From: Pseudomonas sp. Ant30-3
Lineage (GTDB): Bacteria > Pseudomonadota > Gammaproteobacteria > Pseudomonadales > Pseudomonadaceae
DNA: 56,743 bases
NCBI RefSeq assembly: GCF_000690905.1
Contig: NZ_JMCL01000080.1
Coordinates: 1-56,743, forward strand
Reading direction: 5' to 3'
Part shown: in pieces, positions 29,302 to 37,752 of the stretch
How positions within the stretch are numbered: the stretch's first letter is position 1
Layout of the letters: each line of letters begins with the position of its first letter
The notes under the pieces: model-generated
What the model was told of the DNA's origin: nothing
Seen by the model: the letters and a program-made list of their open reading frames with translations, nothing else
Databases searched by the model: none
Translations under genes and position numbers: made by a program

Positions 29302-29571
29302 ATGGCTCTCGACGTTCAAGAAAAAGCTCAAATCGTTGCTGACTATCAGCAAGCTGTTGGTGACACTGGTTCGCCAGAAGTGCAAGTTGCACTGCTGACC
29401 CACAACATCAACAAACTGCAAGGTCACTTCAAGGCCAACGGTAAAGATCACCACTCCCGTCGTGGTCTGATCCGCATGGTTAACCAGCGTCGCAAGCTGC
29501 TGGACTACCTGAAAGGCAAAGACGTGAGCCGTTACAGCGCTCTGATCGGTCGCCTGGGTCTGCGTCGCTAA
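29302..29571 (+). CDS. rpsO: 30S ribosomal protein S15
   Basis: S15 is a primary 16S rRNA-binding protein of the central domain and a bridge to the 50S subunit. At 89 residues it has the normal length. The conserved GSPEVQVALLTHNINKLQGH, the H-x-K-D-H-H-S-R-R-G-L-I motif and the end YSALIGRLGLRR are all present. An AAAAGGA Shine-Dalgarno precedes the ATG. pnp follows in the same order as in E. coli. Confidence 0.98.
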   Translation: MALDVQEKAQIVADYQQAVGDTGSPEVQVALLTHNINKLQGHFKANGKDHHSRRGLIRMVNQRRKLLDYLKGKDVSRYSALIGRLGLRR

Positions 29572-29605
29572 TAAGCGATTGCGCTATGAGGTTGGTTGTT
29601 TGCTG

Positions 29606-29632
29606 TGCGTCAGCGGGTTTCCCGCTGGCGCA
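29606..29632 (+). promoter_or_regulatory. Perfect 12-bp hairpin in the rpsO-pnp gap
   Basis: TGCGTCAGCGGG and CCCGCTGGCGCA pair across a TTT loop (one G-T pair). There is no T-run. In E. coli a long stem in the pnp leader is cut by RNase III and lets PNPase repress itself; this hairpin is a candidate for the same role, or an rpsO 3' stabiliser. Confidence 0.5.
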
Positions 29633-29766
29633 TGGCAGGCTCCCAGCCTCAAGTTTTATCTGGATACACGTTTTACCCTGGACAGGCGTTGGGCCGATTC
29701 CCGACATTGCCCAAGAATTTCGCAAGAAGACAAGTTCCCCAAGAGCCACAAAGAAGGTAGGACACC

Positions 29767-31872
29767 GTGAACCCGGTTATCAAAAAATTCCAGTTCGGTC
29801 AGTCGACCGTTACCCTCGAGACAGGCCGTATCGCCCGTCAAGCCTCCGGCGCAGTGCTGGTTACCGTTGATGATGACGTCACCGTATTGGTGACCGTTGT
29901 TGGCGCCAAAACCGCTGACCCAAGCAAAGGCTTTTTCCCTCTTTCCGTTCACTACCAGGAAAAGACTTACGCTGCCGGTAAGATCCCTGGCGGTTTCTTC
30001 AAGCGCGAAGGCCGTCCTTCCGAGAAAGAAACCCTGACTTCCCGACTGATCGACCGTCCGATCCGTCCGCTATTCCCGGAAGGCTTCATGAACGAAGTGC
30101 AGGTTGTCTGCACCGTCGTTTCCACCAGCAAAAAAACCGATCCGGACATCGCTGCGATGATCGGTACCTCGGCTGCGCTGGCGATCTCCGGCATTCCTTT
30201 CGATGGCCCGATCGGCGCTGCCCGCGTTGCGTTCCACGAAAGCACTGGCTACCTGCTGAACCCGACTTACGAGCAACAGAAAGCATCGAGCCTGGACATG
30301 GTCGTTGCCGGTACGTCGGAAGCCGTGCTGATGGTTGAATCGGAAGCCAAAGAGCTGACCGAAGACCAGATGCTGGGCGCCGTACTGTTTGCTCACGACG
30401 AGTTTCAGGTGGTGATCAACGCCGTTAAAGAATTGGCTGCCGAAGCTGCCAAGCCGACCTGGACCTGGGCTCCACAGCCTGAAGCCACCGCTCTGCTGGG
30501 CGCTATCCGTGCCGAGTTCGGCGACGCGATCTCCCAGGCTTACGCCATCACCGTCAAGGCCGACCGTTACACTCGCCTGGGCGAGTTGAAGGATCAGGTG
30601 GTTGCCAAGCTCTCCGGTGAAGAAGGCCAGCCTTCTTCCAGCGAAGTCAAAGCGGCGTTCGGCGAAATCGAATACCGCACCGTTCGCGAAAACATCGTAA
30701 ACGGCAAGCCGCGTATCGACGGTCGCGACACCAAGACCGTACGTCCGTTAAACATCGAAGTCGGCGTACTGCCAAAGACTCACGGTTCGGCACTGTTCAC
30801 TCGTGGCGAAACCCAGGCGCTGGTCGTTGCAACACTGGGCACCGCCCGTGACGCGCAACTGCTGGATACTCTGGAAGGCGAGAAAAAAGACCCGTTCATG
30901 CTGCACTACAATTTCCCTCCGTTCTCGGTCGGCGAGTGTGGTCGCATGGGTGGCGCTGGTCGTCGCGAAATCGGTCACGGCCGTCTGGCCCGTCGCTCGA
31001 TTGCAGCCATGCTGCCTGCTGCCGACGTGTTCCCGTACACCATTCGTGTTGTGTCGGAAATCACCGAGTCCAACGGTTCGAGCTCCATGGCTTCGGTCTG
31101 CGGCGCTTCCCTGGCTCTGATGGATGCCGGCGTTCCAATGAAGGCACCGGTTGCCGGTATTGCCATGGGTCTGGTTAAAGAAGGCGAGAAATTCGCCATC
31201 CTGACCGACATCCTGGGTGACGAAGACCACCTCGGCGACATGGACTTCAAAGTAGCGGGTACCGCCAAGGGTGTTACCGCGCTGCAGATGGACATCAAGA
31301 TCAAAGGCATCACCGAAGAAATCATGGAAATCGCTTTGGGCCAAGCCCTTGAAGCGCGCCTGAACATTCTCGGTCAGATGAACCAGATCATTGGCCAGTC
31401 GCGTACCGAGCTGTCGGAAAACGCTCCGACCATGATCGCGATGAAGATCGACACCGACAAAATCCGTGATGTCATCGGTAAAGGCGGCGCGACCATCCGT
31501 GCGATCTGTGAAGAGACCAAGGCTTCGATCGATATCGAAGACGACGGCTCGATCAAGATCTTCGGCGAAACCAAGGAAGCGGCTGAAGCAGCACGTCAGC
31601 GCGTTCTGGGCATCACTGCCGAGGCCGAGATCGGCAAGATCTACGTCGGCAAGGTTGAGCGCATCGTCGATTTCGGCGCATTCGTCAACATCCTGCCTGG
31701 CAAGGACGGCCTGGTTCACATCTCGATGCTGAGCGACGCTCGCGTTGAAAAAGTGACCGACATCCTGAAAGAAGGCCAGGAAGTGGAAGTACTGGTACTG
31801 GACGTGGACAACCGCGGCCGTATCAAGCTGTCCATCAAAGACGTAGCAGCAGCCAAGGCTTCGGGCGTTTAA
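29767..31872 (+). CDS. pnp: Polyribonucleotide nucleotidyltransferase (PNPase)
   Basis: PNPase is the 3'-5' phosphorolytic exoribonuclease of mRNA decay. The 701-residue protein starts with GTG (MNPVIKKFQFGQSTVTLE). It has two RNase PH domains joined by an all-helical segment, then a KH domain (about 553-612, with IRDVIGKGGATIRAI). The S1 domain is about 620-690, with IVDFGAFVNILPGKDGLVHIS. It is complete. A strong terminator follows, which ends the large translation/RNA block. Confidence 0.98.
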   Translation: MNPVIKKFQFGQSTVTLETGRIARQASGAVLVTVDDDVTVLVTVVGAKTADPSKGFFPLSVHYQEKTYAAGKIPGGFFKREGRPSEKETLTSRLIDRPIRPLFPEGFMNEVQVVCTVVSTSKKTDPDIAAMIGTSAALAISGIPFDGPIGAARVAFHESTGYLLNPTYEQQKASSLDMVVAGTSEAVLMVESEAKELTEDQMLGAVLFAHDEFQVVINAVKELAAEAAKPTWTWAPQPEATALLGAIRAEFGDAISQAYAITVKADRYTRLGELKDQVVAKLSGEEGQPSSSEVKAAFGEIEYRTVRENIVNGKPRIDGRDTKTVRPLNIEVGVLPKTHGSALFTRGETQALVVATLGTARDAQLLDTLEGEKKDPFMLHYNFPPFSVGECGRMGGAGRREIGHGRLARRSIAAMLPAADVFPYTIRVVSEITESNGSSSMASVCGASLALMDAGVPMKAPVAGIAMGLVKEGEKFAILTDILGDEDHLGDMDFKVAGTAKGVTALQMDIKIKGITEEIMEIALGQALEARLNILGQMNQIIGQSRTELSENAPTMIAMKIDTDKIRDVIGKGGATIRAICEETKASIDIEDDGSIKIFGETKEAAEAARQRVLGITAEAEIGKIYVGKVERIVDFGAFVNILPGKDGLVHISMLSDARVEKVTDILKEGQEVEVLVLDVDNRGRIKLSIKDVAAAKASGV

Positions 31873-31904
31873 TCGCGCCCCACGCCTGATCGCTTCAACG
31901 TTGT

Positions 31905-31942
31905 AAAAAATGCCCCGCCGTGCAAACGGCGGGGCATTTTTT
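31905..31942 (+). terminator. Terminator after pnp
   Basis: AAAATGCCCCGCCG and CGGCGGGGCATTTT form a long GC-rich stem with A-run and T-run flanks, a classic and possibly bidirectional terminator. Confidence 0.93.
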
Positions 31943-31979
31943 GTGTCCGGAAAAGATTTGTTTTTAAAGGTAAGTGAAG

Positions 31980-32008
31980 TTGCCTGACCTGTTGGTCAGT
32001 GCTAGGTT
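31980..32008 (+). promoter_or_regulatory. Promoter of tRNA-Thr
   Basis: TTGCCT, a 17-base spacer and TAGGTT lie 10 bases before the tRNA 5' end, fitting a sigma-70 stable-RNA promoter. Confidence 0.6.
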
Positions 32009-32017
32009 TAGCCCACC

Positions 32018-32090
32018 GCCCGTGTAGCTCAGCTGGTAGAGCAGCGCACTCGTAACGCGAAGGTCGCAGGTTCGATTCCTGTCTCGGGCA
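32018..32090 (+). tRNA. tRNA-Thr (anticodon CGU)
   Basis: The acceptor GCCCGTG pairs with CTCGGGC, and the D-arm is GCTCAGCTGGTAGAGC. The anticodon loop CTCGTAA gives anticodon CGT, and the T-arm is GCAGGTTCGATTCCTGT. The discriminator A is followed by AAAA rather than CCA, so the CCA end must be added by the tRNA nucleotidyltransferase. An A-C mismatch at the base of the anticodon loop is also seen. The other two tRNA genes here do encode CCA. Confidence 0.93.
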
Positions 32091-32229
32091 AAAAAGCGAC
32101 ACGTTGTTTTCAGATGATCCCCGAATGGTTCTGAAGGCCAGAAAAACCGGGCTTCACCCGGCTATTTGCGTCAGAGAGATCCTTGATGATCCAGTTCCAT
32201 CTTCCATTCCCCCGATCAGCGAGAACGCC

Positions 32230-32535
32230 ATGACCGTTAAAGAATTGACCCAGGAAGCACGTCACGAAGAAGCGCTGAAGAAGTACGTGCAGGACACGCC
32301 TCAGCTAGCTGACGAGATCAAAGACCTGCCCGCCGACGACCAGAAAGACCAGATCCAGTGGGCATTCGAGGATGAGGCAGAGTCTCAGGGCTTGCAGCCT
32401 TGGGAACTGACGCTCAAGTACACCTCCACCCCGGAAGAGTTTGAGGCACAGCGCCTGGTATTGCATAAAGAGGCGGCCGAAGTGCTAGGCGTCGAGTGGG
32501 ACGAGTACTGCGAGATGAATAATCTGGTGGTCTGA
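32230..32535 (+). CDS. Small acidic conserved protein, DUF6388-like
   Basis: I do not recognise a function. The 101-residue product is soluble, strongly acidic and helix-prone (KELTQEARHEEALKKYV at the start, WDEYCEMNNLVV at the end). It has one Cys, no signal peptide and no membrane segment. It resembles what I recall as the DUF6388 family found mainly in Pseudomonas; that name is tentative. The ATG at 32230 is chosen because residues upstream in the frame run back into the tRNA-Thr flank and lack coding character. It stands alone between tRNA-Thr and a REP doublet. Confidence 0.75.
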   Translation: MTVKELTQEARHEEALKKYVQDTPQLADEIKDLPADDQKDQIQWAFEDEAESQGLQPWELTLKYTSTPEEFEAQRLVLHKEAAEVLGVEWDEYCEMNNLVV

Positions 32536-32555
32536 CCTGGTATCAACGCAACACC

Positions 32556-32645
32556 TGTGGGAGCGGGTTTGCTCGCGAAGAGGTCGACACATCTGACAAT
32601 GATGGTGCCTGACACAACGCCTTCGCGAGCAAGGCCGCTCCCACA
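32556..32645. repeat. Paired REP element between the small acidic gene and nadC
   Basis: The arms TGTGGGAGCGGGTTTGCTCG and its near-complement (32621-32645) face each other across about 40 bases. It lies between two convergent genes and could act as a shared transcript end. Confidence 0.85.
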
Positions 32646-32652
32646 TTTTTCG

Positions 32653-33501
32653 TCAGAGGCTCAAGCGCATCGACAGGTCCACGGCCTTCACATCCTTGGT
32701 CATCGCACCAATCGAAATGTAATCCACCCCGGTTTCCGCGATCGGCAACAGTGTGTTCTCGTTGATCCCGCCACTGGCTTCCAGTTTTGCCTTACCGGCA
32801 TTCAGGCGCACTGCTTCGCGCATATCGTCCAGGCTCAGTTCGTCGAGCATGATGATATCGGCACCCGCCGCCAGCGCTTCTTTCAGCTCCCCCAGACTTT
32901 CCACTTCGATCTCCACCGGTTTGCCCGGCGCGATCCTGTGCGCTGCGTTGATGGCTTCAGCGATGCCACCGCAGGCGGCGATGTGGTTTTCCTTGATCAG
33001 GAACGCGTCGTACAGGCCGATGCGATGGTTGTGGCAACCGCCGCATGTCACCGCGTACTTTTGCGCCAAGCGCAGGCCAGGGAGGGTTTTGCGGGTATCG
33101 AGCAGCTTCACTTGGGTTTCGGCAACGAAATCCGCCAGGTATTGCGCTCGCGTGGCTACACCGGAAAGCAATTGCAGGAAATTCAGCGCGCAGCGTTCGC
33201 CGGTTAACAACGAACGTGCCGGGCCTTCCAGATGAAACAGCGCCTGATTGGGATTCACCCGATCACCGTCGCGTACCTGCCAATGCACGGCAACACGCGG
33301 GTCCAGCTGCCGAAAAACCGCGTCGACCCACGACGTGCCTGCAATAACGGCGGCATCGCGGGTGATGATGGTGGCTTTGGCCAGGCGTTCGGCCGGGATC
33401 AGCTGTGCGGTGATGTCGCCGCTGCCGATGTCTTCGAGTAACGCGCGGCGCACGTTGGCTTCGATTTCGGCAGTCAAATCGGCGAGACGTAGGTTCGGCA
33501 T
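32653..33501 (-). CDS. nadC: Nicotinate-nucleotide pyrophosphorylase (carboxylating)
   Basis: NadC converts quinolinate and PRPP to nicotinate mononucleotide in NAD synthesis. I start at the ATG at 33501 (MPNLRLADLTAEIEANVRRA), giving 282 residues, the usual length. Conserved segments include EDIGSGDITA, the TRKTLPGLR quinolinate/PRPP site and HRIGLYDAFLIKENH. The phosphate-binding C-terminal barrel includes EASGGI. The 25-codon upstream extension is not family-like. It is divergent from the DUF1631 gene, with tRNA-Thr nearby, as I recall around PAO1 nadC. Confidence 0.97.
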   Translation of the reverse strand: MPNLRLADLTAEIEANVRRALLEDIGSGDITAQLIPAERLAKATIITRDAAVIAGTSWVDAVFRQLDPRVAVHWQVRDGDRVNPNQALFHLEGPARSLLTGERCALNFLQLLSGVATRAQYLADFVAETQVKLLDTRKTLPGLRLAQKYAVTCGGCHNHRIGLYDAFLIKENHIAACGGIAEAINAAHRIAPGKPVEIEVESLGELKEALAAGADIIMLDELSLDDMREAVRLNAGKAKLEASGGINENTLLPIAETGVDYISIGAMTKDVKAVDLSMRLSL

Positions 33502-33714
33502 AACGGACTCCACAAACAAAGTGGCCCGATTATAGGGCCATGGCCCGCAGCAACCCAAGGCATGCGGCCCTCTCAAATGGCTCTGAATGGTGCATTTGGT
33601 CGATTTCAGCGTGTGCGCTTGCTAACTTGTTGCCGGCAGCAGACGTCTGTTTCAATACAGGTCCAAAGCCCGCTGGCAAATGTAACGTCTTTTATCCGAT
33701 AATTCGCCTCACAT

Positions 33715-33745
33715 TTGACGTCATGACTTTGACAGGCTGTATGCT
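33715..33745 (+). promoter_or_regulatory. Candidate promoter of the DUF1631 gene
   Basis: TTGACG, a 17-base spacer and TGTATG(CT) resemble a sigma-70 promoter. It would start transcription near 33750, which favours the start codon at 33791 over the upstream ATG at 33755. The rest of the 289-base nadC-DUF1631 gap shows nothing else I can name. Confidence 0.5.
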
Positions 33746-33790
33746 CGGTCATAGATGACGATCCCCGCATCATCGGTTCAGGAGGCCTGG

Positions 33791-35983
33791 ATGCACAATG
33801 ACGGCAATGTAGTGCCCCTGCGCAAGGCCGCAACCGAGCATTCGGATGACTCGCCGCTTGCCCGCATGCCGCTGATTCTGCTGCAGGTTCGCGACTCGGT
33901 CGCGCAACAGCTCGGGCATGGCCTCCAGCAACTTTTCGAAAATGCCGACGACACGCTGTTCGAAATGGCTGACCGGGCACGGAACGATGTCGACCAGAAC
34001 ATTTTCTTCGAAGCCATGCGCGATTTGCGCCTCAAACGCAAAAGTATCGAACGGGTATTTTTCGAGCAGTTCTTCGACTCTTTCATTCGCCTGACGCAAG
34101 ACAAAAACAGCAAAACGCCCTCTGTGCTGGCAGTCGATGTGGCAGGGTGCTCACCCGATGACCTTGAACGAACAGTGGCGGTGGAGGCGATGGTCGGCAA
34201 AGTGCTGAACCGGGACGGCTACGCGCTTGACCAGTTGACCGCCAGACTGAGCATGTTAGTGGGCCGAAAACTCATCGCCGGGCATAACCCGATGGGGCCG
34301 GCGATGATCTGCGAGTATTTTGTGCAGGCCGCACAGACCCTTGGCGTGGTAATCCAGGTCAAGCTGGTCATCCTCAAACTCTTCGAGCGCTATGTCCTAA
34401 GCGACGTTGATCTGCTGTATTCGCAAGTTAATCAGTTGCTGATGAGCAACGGCATCCTGCCCGGCCTCAAACCGGCCCCGGCGCGACCTGTCAGCGATCC
34501 CGCGACTGCCGGTGTCCGTAGCAAATCCGTGGATGCCCACCCAGCCGTCAGCGTGCCCCTCGATAGCAGCGTTCAAGCGGTTTTCGCCGCCCTGCAGACG
34601 CTGTTGTCTCACGTGCGCGGCAGCGTGGCGCCCACTCTGGAAGCCAGTGCGCCCGCGCAACCGATTTCCACCCGCGACCTGTTGCGCATGCTCTCGCATT
34701 TGCAGCAATACGTGCCTGAACCTGCAATACAGGACGACTTCGACCTGCGCAACCAGCTCGAACAGTTATTGACCCGGGTCAGCGTCAAGACCGGCACGTC
34801 ACGCGTGGTTGCCGTGGCTGACGAGGATGTCATCAATCTGATTGCGATGCTGTTCGACTGCATCCTTGATGACCGCAACCTGCCGGACTCGCTCAAGGCG
34901 CAGATCGCGCGTTTGCAGATCCCGATGCTGAAAGTTGCCGTCCTCGATAAAAGCTTTTTCAGTCGCAGTAGCCACCCGGCGCGGCGTCTGCTCAATGAGA
35001 TCGCGGACGCTGCGAAGGGGTGGGGCGAGAGCGATGATGATGCACGCGACAGCCTGTATGTACGCATCGATCAGGTCGTGCAGCGCTTGCTGAGCGATTT
35101 CGTTGACGACCCGGCTATTTTTTCCGAATTACTGGCTGATTTTTTGGCGTTCACCAGCGACGAACGCCGGCGCAGCGAGCTGCTGGAACAACGTACCCGC
35201 GACGCTGAAGAAGGTCGCGCGAAAACCGAGCTTGCCCGTCAGCGCATCCGGCTGGCAGTGAATCGGGCCTTGCTGGGCAAGGTGTTGCCACAACGGGTTG
35301 TGACGTTCGTGCAGGAAGCTTGGGCTCAGGTCCTGTTGCTGACGTTTTTGAAGCACAGCGATCAGTCGGCTGAGTGGCACGCCGATGTGCACACCATGGA
35401 GCAATTGATCTGGAGTGTGCAGCGTCACGACGAGCCCGATGCGAACGTGCGTTTACTGGCGTTGGTGCCGAGCCTGCTGAAATCGTTGCGCGATGGCTTG
35501 AGCGCCTCGGCGTTCGATCCATTTGCTACCAGCGAGTTTTTCAGCGACCTGGAGACATTGCATCTGCAATTGTTCGAGCGCGCGGACCAACCGCTGACAC
35601 TTGTGAGAGCGGCCGATGCGGCGATGGTAGAAGTGCGCGAGGACGTCGTCCTGCAGAACGCTGAAGCCGCAGAGGCTTTGGCCCGATTGCCGACCGATGA
35701 TGCCGGCCTGCAGCAGGTCGATCAACTGGTGCCGGGCAATTGGGTCGAGATCGAGGAAGACCAGGAAAACACGTTGCGCTGCAAGTTGACCGCAATCATC
35801 GACGCTACGGGCAAGTACATTTTCGTCAACCGCACCGGCCTGAAAGTTCTGGAGCGCAGCCGTACGGAGTTGGCGCACGATTTTCAGCGAGGCGCAGTGC
35901 GAGTCCTGGCTGACACGTTACTGTTTGATCGCGCGCTGGAGTCGGTGATAGGCAACCTGCGGCGGCTCGATCACGGCAAGTGA
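33791..35983 (+). CDS. DUF1631 family protein
   Basis: This is a 730-residue cytoplasmic protein of the DUF1631 family (PA4523-like, from memory). It has no signal peptide or obvious membrane segment and is mostly helical. The C-terminal part (about 625-700) looks beta-rich, with GNWVEIEEDQENTLRCKLTA and KYIFVNRTGLKVLERS, and resembles a PilZ-like barrel. I see no clear RxxxR motif, so c-di-GMP binding is only a guess. An ATG at 33755 gives 12 more residues, but the ATG at 33791 has a strong CAGGAGG five bases upstream. The family has no established function. Confidence 0.82.
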   Translation: MHNDGNVVPLRKAATEHSDDSPLARMPLILLQVRDSVAQQLGHGLQQLFENADDTLFEMADRARNDVDQNIFFEAMRDLRLKRKSIERVFFEQFFDSFIRLTQDKNSKTPSVLAVDVAGCSPDDLERTVAVEAMVGKVLNRDGYALDQLTARLSMLVGRKLIAGHNPMGPAMICEYFVQAAQTLGVVIQVKLVILKLFERYVLSDVDLLYSQVNQLLMSNGILPGLKPAPARPVSDPATAGVRSKSVDAHPAVSVPLDSSVQAVFAALQTLLSHVRGSVAPTLEASAPAQPISTRDLLRMLSHLQQYVPEPAIQDDFDLRNQLEQLLTRVSVKTGTSRVVAVADEDVINLIAMLFDCILDDRNLPDSLKAQIARLQIPMLKVAVLDKSFFSRSSHPARRLLNEIADAAKGWGESDDDARDSLYVRIDQVVQRLLSDFVDDPAIFSELLADFLAFTSDERRRSELLEQRTRDAEEGRAKTELARQRIRLAVNRALLGKVLPQRVVTFVQEAWAQVLLLTFLKHSDQSAEWHADVHTMEQLIWSVQRHDEPDANVRLLALVPSLLKSLRDGLSASAFDPFATSEFFSDLETLHLQLFERADQPLTLVRAADAAMVEVREDVVLQNAEAAEALARLPTDDAGLQQVDQLVPGNWVEIEEDQENTLRCKLTAIIDATGKYIFVNRTGLKVLERSRTELAHDFQRGAVRVLADTLLFDRALESVIGNLRRLDHGK

Positions 35984-36046
35984 TCGCCCGTTGAGGACTA
36001 TCGCGGCATACTGAGCGCCAACACTGTCGTCGCTGAAGGAACCTGT

Positions 36047-36622
36047 ATGCAGTTGGACCCCGCGAGTGGTTGGTGTCAGGAAGTGCAATCGTGCCCCTCA
36101 CCCAACTTCAATGCGCGCCCCACGGACGAAATTTCCCTGCTGGTGATTCACAACATCAGTCTGCCTCCGGCGCAATTTGCCACCGGCAAGGTGCAGGAAT
36201 TTTTCCAGAACCGGCTGGATGTCACAGAGCACCCCTACTTTGAGGGGATCGCTGACCTACGGGTGTCTGCGCATTTTCTGATAGAGCGAGACGGCACCGT
36301 CACCCAGTTTGTCTCTTGTCTTGAGCGCGCCTGGCATGCCGGCGTTTCGTGCTTTGAGGGGCGGGAAACCTGTAACGATTTTTCCATAGGCATCGAACTC
36401 GAAGGCACCGATGATCTGCCGTTCACCGATGCGCAATATGCTGCGCTGACGGCATTGACCGTGCTGTTGCAAAGGACCTTCCCGGCGATCACCACGCAAC
36501 GCATTTGCGGGCACAGCGACATCGCGCCGGGGCGCAAGACCGATCCGGGGCCGGCGTTCGACTGGGTTCGCTATCGCGCTGCTTTGGCACAGGCTGTAAA
36601 GGAAAAAGAGGAAGGACAATGA
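36047..36622 (+). CDS. ampD: 1,6-anhydro-N-acetylmuramyl-L-alanine amidase AmpD
   Basis: AmpD cleaves the peptide from cytosolic anhydro-muropeptides during cell-wall recycling, which keeps AmpR from inducing AmpC beta-lactamase. The 191-residue protein has zinc ligands His35, His156 and Asp166, and catalytic Glu117 and Lys164, matching the known AmpD set. There is no signal peptide, as expected for the cytosolic enzyme. An AAGGA Shine-Dalgarno precedes the ATG. The stop overlaps the ampE start by four bases. Confidence 0.96.
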   Translation: MQLDPASGWCQEVQSCPSPNFNARPTDEISLLVIHNISLPPAQFATGKVQEFFQNRLDVTEHPYFEGIADLRVSAHFLIERDGTVTQFVSCLERAWHAGVSCFEGRETCNDFSIGIELEGTDDLPFTDAQYAALTALTVLLQRTFPAITTQRICGHSDIAPGRKTDPGPAFDWVRYRAALAQAVKEKEEGQ

Positions 36623-37455
36623 GTTTTCTGGTGTTGCTGCTGGCGGTCTGGGTCGAGAAATTCTCGGCACTGCGCCATCGGATTCAACGTGACGGCGGCT
36701 GGGTGCGAGAGCTGCACAAGCTCGAATCCAGTACGCGTATGGCGCCCCGTCCCTGGCTGATCCTGACGATTCTGGTGTTGCTGCCGGTGGCGTTGCTGGG
36801 TCTGTTGTTGGTGGTGCTGGAACCGGTGGCATATGGGCTTCTGGCACTGCCGGTGCATTTGCTGGTGGTGATTTACAGTCTGGGGCGCGGCGATCTGCTG
36901 GCCGGCCTCGGACCGTTCCGCGACGCCTGGCGCCGTGAAGACCTGCAAGCGGCCGCGCACGTGGCCCAGCGCGACCTGGATATCGGCGCCGACAGCGGTG
37001 AACAATTGCTGGAGAAGGTTCAGGGCCATTTGCTGTGGGAGGGTTATCAAAGCTTTTTCGCCGTCATTTTCTGGTACATCTTGCTGGGGCCGGTCGCGGC
37101 ATTGAGCTATCGACTGCTGGCGCTCGCCGAAGAGCACGGGCAAAACCCGGCGGTCGTGGAACGTGCGGGGCAATTGCGACATGCGTTCGATTGGGTGCCG
37201 GTGCGTCTGCTGGCCGCCAGTTTTGCCCTGGTCGGCAACTTTGTGGCGGTCAGCCGCGTGATGCTGCACGAACTGCTGAACTGGAACATTAGCGCCGCGC
37301 AATTGATCGAGAAAGTCGGTCTGGCGGCCGGTGAGATTCCCGCGCCGGTGGCGGGACCGGATGGCATCAACAGCCTCGACAACCTTTGGGAATTACTGCT
37401 CCGCGCAGCACTGCTCTGGTACGCCGGCTTCGCGCTGTGGACAGTTCTCCCCTGA
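36619..37455 (+). CDS. ampE: Regulatory signalling modulator protein AmpE
   Basis: AmpE is an inner-membrane protein of the ampDE operon. The 278-residue product starts MSFLVLLLAVWVEKFSALRH. It has about four hydrophobic segments: an N-terminal one, one near 46-80, one near 135-160 and one at the C-terminus. The start codon overlaps the ampD stop (ATGA), so the two are coupled. Its biochemical role is not settled; it is linked to beta-lactamase induction through the operon. It belongs to the CobD/CbiB-like superfamily by recall. Confidence 0.93.
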   Translation: MSFLVLLLAVWVEKFSALRHRIQRDGGWVRELHKLESSTRMAPRPWLILTILVLLPVALLGLLLVVLEPVAYGLLALPVHLLVVIYSLGRGDLLAGLGPFRDAWRREDLQAAAHVAQRDLDIGADSGEQLLEKVQGHLLWEGYQSFFAVIFWYILLGPVAALSYRLLALAEEHGQNPAVVERAGQLRHAFDWVPVRLLAASFALVGNFVAVSRVMLHELLNWNISAAQLIEKVGLAAGEIPAPVAGPDGINSLDNLWELLLRAALLWYAGFALWTVLP

Positions 37456-37467
37456 ACACCACAAATC

Positions 37468-37554
37468 CGTAGGAGCCGGCTTGCTGGCGAAGGCATCAAC
37501 GCGGTGTTCCTGAAGCACCGAGGCGCAGCCATCGCCAGCAAGCCGGCTCCTACG
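37468..37554. repeat. Paired REP element after ampE
   Basis: CGTAGGAGCCGGCTTGCTGG at 37468 is mirrored by its complement ending at 37554. Nearly the same arms occur at 54944-55029, so the two are copies of one repeat type. Confidence 0.88.
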
Positions 37555-37632
37555 GCCCGTGTTGTCACGCGCAGCATGTAATAGGCAGGTCCGTTCCCTT
37601 CAATGGCGGGACTCGCTTGGCCCCCGTTAACC

Positions 37633-37659
37633 TTAAGTTACAAAACCTCCTGCCGATTT
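37633..37659 (+). promoter_or_regulatory. FliA (sigma-28) promoter of the chemoreceptor gene
   Basis: TTAAGTTA, an 11-base spacer and GCCGATTT closely match the flagellar sigma-28 consensus (TAAAGTTT-N11-GCCGATAA). It lies about 90 bases before the chemoreceptor start codon, consistent with coexpression with motility genes. Confidence 0.75.
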
Positions 37660-37752
37660 AAGCTATACAGAGCTGGCGCAAAATAGTGGCTATCTGCCGC
37701 TGGTCTGCGCCTGCCATATAAAAACAAGAAAAATCAGAAAGGGAGACTTCCA

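Noticed and set aside
33755..33790. Upstream ATG for the DUF1631 gene
   Set aside because: Lies about five bases after the predicted transcript start and has no ribosome site. The ATG at 33791 has CAGGAGG.
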